A stretch of 64,000 bases of DNA from Bin5 sp965218625 (GTDB taxonomy: Bacteria > Chloroflexota > Anaerolineae > Caldilineales > Caldilineaceae), in contig CBDCLG010000016.1 of assembly GCA_965218625.1 (NCBI GenBank), positions 186,001 through 250,000 on the forward strand. The letters are read 5' to 3'. The notes under the pieces are model-generated. The model was not told the origin of the DNA and made no database searches. It saw only the letters and a list, made by a program, of their open reading frames with translations. Positions within the stretch are counted from its first letter, which is position 1, and every line of letters begins with the position of its first letter. The position numbers and the translations under genes are program-made. Of the stretch, positions 61,295 through 64,000 are shown piece after piece.

Positions 61295-62854
61295 CTATTC
61301 GCAGTAAGACAGACCGTGAACGGCCAGGAAACCGTCGCCGCCAAGGCGGGAGAACAGACGTCTGAGCTCCCTCGGTACACATTCGTCAAACCGGTTGCCA
61401 TCGAGAGTCAGGAACTTCAGATTGCGGAGGTCGCGAAACTCGGCCGGAATCGATCCTGTCAGTTCATTGTCGCTGAGATTCAGCATCTCCAGGCTGGTCA
61501 GGCTGCCCAGTTCCGGCGGGAGCCGCCCGGTTAGCCTGTTTTGGTGAAGAAGCAAATCCGTCAGCTTGTCCAGGCCGCCAAGTTGCGGCGGTACCGGCCC
61601 GCTCAGAGCGTTGCCGTAGAGGACCAGCTTTTCGAGATTGGCCAGATTGCCGATCTCCGGAGTAATCGGCCCCGTGTGCAGGTTGTGGGCCAGGTCAAGG
61701 ACAACCAGGCTTTCGAGTCTTCCAAGCCAGGGGGGTAGCGGCCCGCTCACATCACTGTGAGACAGATGCAGCGACCTCAGGTTGGAGAGATTGGAGAAAT
61801 CTACCGGGATCGCGCCCCGAAGCGGATTGCTGCTGAGATTCAGGTACCGTAGATTGTAAAGGTTGCCCAGCGCGGCGGGAATCTCCCCGCTCAACCCGTT
61901 GTGGTCCAGACCAAGACTCTCCAAACTTGAAATCTTGCCCATTTCGGCAGGAATCGACCCTGTCAGTTTGTTCAAGCGCAGAGACAGATGTCTCAGACTG
62001 GCGAATTCCCCCAGCTCCGGGGCCAACTCTCCGCTCAGCTCGTTGCCCCCCAAATCCAACTCAATCAGCATCGAAAGCGCGCTCAGCCGGGCCGGGACTG
62101 GCCCATCCAGGTCGTTCGAATACAGGTTGAGTGTTTCAAGTCTGGGGAGGTTGCCAAGTTCCGGCGGAATCGGACCGCTCAACCCATTGCGCGAAAGGTC
62201 CATCTCTTTCAGTCGGGAAAGATTCTGCAGCTCGCTCGGAATCGGTCCCGTCAGCTCGTTGTACGTAAGCGTTAACGTTTCCAGACTGCGGAGATTGCCG
62301 AGCTCGGGCGGGATTGCTCCGCGCAGATCATTGTTCGTCAAGTCCAGCGAAATCAAATTGCTGAGATTGCCAAGCTCCGGTGGTATCGGCCCACTGAATC
62401 TGCAGCGATCCAGAGTCAGATGCTTCAGATTGGAGAGCCGGCCGAACCAGGCGGGAACCTGGCCACCCAGATCGGCGTTGACAATCGTCAGTCTTACCAG
62501 ACTGTCGAGATATTCCAGCTCCGGGGGAAGCGAACCGCTCACACCGTTCCTGGAGAGATCGAGCGCGGTGACACGTCCCTCTTCGTCGGTTGTGACCCCG
62601 TACCATTCGCCGAGCGGAGCATGGCTCAGCCATCCGTCCCGCCGGTACCAGCGGCTGCCATGGGTAGCGTGATAGAGCGCAGCCAGCACCTCCCTGTCAG
62701 TGGCGGTCGCTTGCAGCGTAGGCGTCGGCGTTGCGGTAGGTCTGGCAGCGGCCTGTCTTGATATCAGGACCAACGAGGATGACAGGGCGACGATCGCCGC
62801 CAAGACGGCGCCGATGCCTATCAACCCCGTTAAGAGTTTTCTTCGTCCTGACAT
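61295..62854 (-). CDS. Signal-anchored leucine-rich repeat protein (plant-type 24-residue LRRs)
   Basis: 519 aa from the ATG at 62854 (GGAAGG 6 bases upstream; 62899 also possible). Signal/anchor 'LLTGLIGIGAVLAAIVALSSSLVLI', a Pro/Thr linker and a cap ('DREVLAALYHATHGSRWYRRDGWL...LGEWYGV'). Seventeen consecutive LRRs follow, almost all exactly 24 residues, with the plant-specific consensus LxxLxLxxNxLxGxIPxELGNLxx. It ends in a short cap with a single Cys pair (ECVPREL...LSYCE). Surface-exposed or secreted. Likely binds protein or glycan ligands; eukaryote-like LRRs of this type are frequent in host-associated bacteria. Confidence 0.92.
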   Translation of the reverse strand: MSGRRKLLTGLIGIGAVLAAIVALSSSLVLISRQAAARPTATPTPTLQATATDREVLAALYHATHGSRWYRRDGWLSHAPLGEWYGVTTDEEGRVTALDLSRNGVSGSLPPELEYLDSLVRLTIVNADLGGQVPAWFGRLSNLKHLTLDRCRFSGPIPPELGNLSNLISLDLTNNDLRGAIPPELGNLRSLETLTLTYNELTGPIPSELQNLSRLKEMDLSRNGLSGPIPPELGNLPRLETLNLYSNDLDGPVPARLSALSMLIELDLGGNELSGELAPELGEFASLRHLSLRLNKLTGSIPAEMGKISSLESLGLDHNGLSGEIPAALGNLYNLRYLNLSSNPLRGAIPVDFSNLSNLRSLHLSHSDVSGPLPPWLGRLESLVVLDLAHNLHTGPITPEIGNLANLEKLVLYGNALSGPVPPQLGGLDKLTDLLLHQNRLTGRLPPELGSLTSLEMLNLSDNELTGSIPAEFRDLRNLKFLTLDGNRFDECVPRELRRLFSRLGGDGFLAVHGLSYCE

Positions 62855-63100
62855 TCGGCGCCTTCCGTTCCTGCCTTCTGGTAGATCCATCGAAGCCATT
62901 TGCCCGGCCGCCCTCGCCGGCGCAAAACCCGCGCCCGCCGTCAACTGAGTATACACCAACGCCGGACGCCGGCGCTCCGGCCTCGTGAAACCTTGCCCGA
63001 ACGCCGTCTCTGCTGTATAGTCCTTGCATAGACTGAGTTGTTTAACAATCTCGTTCGGCGCCGGCAAACTGGCTCGGGACTCCGGCGCAAAGGAAGCAGT

Positions 63101-63412
63101 ATGGAAGCGGGATCATCCGGCGCCGCGGACCCATTGCGGATCTCAACCGACTCCTTCTCCCAGGCGCAGAGCGCGGCCTCACACGCCGTGCGCTACGTAG
63201 CAAACGCAGAGTTCAACCAGGCAGTCCTTTTCTTTGAGGACGGCAGCTACCTGCGGTTCGAGCACAAGGGGCGCGAGAGCCGCTGGGCCAGGGCCTCGGC
63301 CAACCCGTCACAGGCCGATCTCGCCTGCAGCTCGATGAGCCACTTTCGCCTTAACGCGCTGCATCTGCAACTCTATTTCGAAGACGGCAGCGACGTCGAA
63401 TTCACCGTCTGA
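63101..63412 (+). CDS. Small hypothetical protein
   Basis: 103 aa from the ATG at 63101 with AAGGA upstream. The core is two similar beta-strand pairs, 'NQAVLFFEDGSYLRFEHKG' and 'LHLQLYFEDGSDVEFTV', which suggest a small beta-sheet protein. I do not recognise a family. It lies in tandem with the gene at 63451 (38 bases apart), so the two probably form a small operon. Confidence 0.6.
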   Translation: MEAGSSGAADPLRISTDSFSQAQSAASHAVRYVANAEFNQAVLFFEDGSYLRFEHKGRESRWARASANPSQADLACSSMSHFRLNALHLQLYFEDGSDVEFTV

Positions 63413-63450
63413 ACACACCCGCTGCCGCCGCACTCCCTGGAGGTCGCCCG

Positions 63451-63648
63451 ATGGCCCAATCCGATGAAAGCGTTGAATTCGAAAGCTGGCTCGTCGCTCT
63501 GCGCGCCGGCATTCTCGACGAGACCCAGCGCCAGACTTTGCAACTGCTGATCGATGAAGGCAAGGCCAAAGACCTCATAGGCGCCGCCCGCTATCTCGAC
63601 TGGCGCAACTCCGTCATGGACCCGACCGAGCACTTCTACGGCCATTAG
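63451..63648 (+). CDS. Small hypothetical protein, mainly helical
   Basis: 65 aa (MAQSDESVEFESWLVALRAG...). Acidic N-terminus, two predicted helices ('ETQRQTLQLLIDEGKAKDLIGAARYLDW'). Ribosome binding site GGAGG lies at a suitable distance. No family recognised. Followed by a dispersed hairpin repeat. Confidence 0.6.
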   Translation: MAQSDESVEFESWLVALRAGILDETQRQTLQLLIDEGKAKDLIGAARYLDWRNSVMDPTEHFYGH

Positions 63649-63672
63649 GCCCCCGCCCCGCCAACAGCTGTA

Positions 63673-63697
63673 GGGGCAGGCCTTGTGCCTGCCCGCC
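63673..63697. repeat. REP-like hairpin unit
   Basis: GGGCAGGC (63674-63681) and its exact reverse complement GCCTGCCC (63687-63694), 5-base loop. The same unit in opposite orientation, with arm changes, occurs at 60901-60925. Confidence 0.55.
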
Positions 63698-63732
63698 ACC
63701 GGCAACTGGAGTTAGCGCTATGCACCCCAATC

Positions 63733-63768
63733 AAAAAACAGCGAGCGGAAGCTAAGTTCCGCTCGCTG
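63733..63768 (-). terminator. Rho-independent terminator of the M16 peptidase gene
   Basis: 12-bp perfect stem (63739-63750 / 63757-63768), 6-base loop, then six T's on the minus strand (A's at 63733-63738). Confidence 0.85.
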
Positions 63769-63790
63769 CTCTTGTACCGAACTCGGTCGG

Positions 63791-64000
63791 TTACTCTTCG
63801 AAATTTTCAGGATACAACGTGACCTGAATGTAGCGGTCCACCCGCAGATACTCCAGCGCCGCCGCCTTGATGTCGGCCACGGTGACCGCCTCCGCCCGGC
63901 TCTCCGCCACCTCCAGGTCAACCAGGTTTGCCAGCTGCACGCCCTCTTCGGTGGCGTAATACTCAATCACATTCAGCCAGAAGCTGTTCTGCTCCAGCTG
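63791..64000 (-). CDS. M16 family (insulinase-type) peptidase, C-terminal end only
   Basis: Only the last ~69 residues are inside the window; the gene continues to the right. 'QNSFWLNVIEYYATEEG' and 'VTVADIKAAALEYLRVDRYIQVTLYPENFEE' match the closing helix-strand of the C-terminal M16 peptidase domain (NSFWL..., the T-x-A-D-V-x-x-A-A-x-x-Y-L motif and V-x-L-x-P-E). The zinc site HxxEH would lie in the part not visible. Typical members are processing-type zinc peptidases with an exported N-terminus. Strong terminator downstream at 63733-63768. Confidence 0.75.
   Translation of the reverse strand, partial: QLEQNSFWLNVIEYYATEEGVQLANLVDLEVAESRAEAVTVADIKAAALEYLRVDRYIQVTLYPENFEE

Noticed and set aside
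61863..62672. 269-codon open frame with a repetitive Ser/Gly-rich protein, and repeat DNA resembling a CRISPR array
   Set aside because: The periodicity is the 72-base repeat of the LRR gene read on the opposite strand; repeats are not identical and there are no spacers.
1..64000. tRNA, rRNA, riboswitch and CRISPR features
   Set aside because: Looked for T-loop motifs, conserved rRNA stretches, direct repeats with regular spacing and long structured leaders; none convincing by eye. A covariance-model search would settle the tRNA and riboswitch question.

Overview
The window is a high-GC, gene-dense bacterial chromosome segment. Several traits fit Chloroflexota, perhaps a Caldilinea-like or sponge/marine-associated lineage: exported LysM plus L,D-transpeptidase proteins, many phytanoyl-CoA dioxygenases and amidohydrolases, an enolase-superfamily sugar-acid dehydratase, ATPase-less sugar ABC operons, and an FG-GAP/ASPIC lipoprotein. 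The taxonomic call is inference from gene content only; there is no rRNA gene in the window.

Layout. 1-7.1 kb holds small-molecule and sugar-acid catabolism: a minus-strand operon (RhmD-like dehydratase, PhyH dioxygenase, amidohydrolase) divergent from a phosphotransferase, then a Gfo/Idh/MocA oxidoreductase, an UlaG-like metallo-hydrolase and a PfkB kinase. 7.5-10.8 kb is a sugar ABC operon (lipoprotein binding protein and two permeases). 10.8-17.7 kb has an FG-GAP/ASPIC lipoprotein followed by three tandem 14-TM MFS exporters. Decayed tails of the ASPIC gene lie between the MFS copies, which shows that the unit [ASPIC tail + MFS] was duplicated twice. 17.7-23 kb has a second PhyH, two ACMSD-like amidohydrolases, a Rieske protein and an M20 peptidase. 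23-29.1 kb is a cell-wall group: LysM/SH3/glycoside hydrolase, thioesterase, peptide deformylase, DUF3105 and two L,D-transpeptidases. 29.5-44.5 kb is a peptide and hydroxy/amino-acid island: three S9 peptidases, a GSAM-like aminotransferase, a LarA-like protein and a complete DppBCADF transporter. 44.5-51.8 kb is housekeeping: YbjN-like protein, lepB, an AlbA/RecG-like regulator, gyrA and rplI. 52-56 kb is an accessory patch: a broken nuclease-methylase fusion lying between two same-orientation IS3-type ends, plus a palindromic element. 56-60 kb is a two-component system with a triple-PDZ protein between regulator and kinase. 60-64 kb has a Cys-less Trm112-like protein, an exported plant-type LRR protein with 17 repeats, two small unknown genes and the end of an M16 peptidase.

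A recurring oddity is that otherwise well-conserved genes carry single-base lesions (about 4051, 10755, several in 12652-14104, 31391, 38622, 39195, 40739 and 54294). Some look like homopolymer contractions and could be assembly errors. The multiply hit MFS copy and the ASPIC remnants are clearly real pseudogenes. No tRNA, rRNA, CRISPR array or prophage was recognised.
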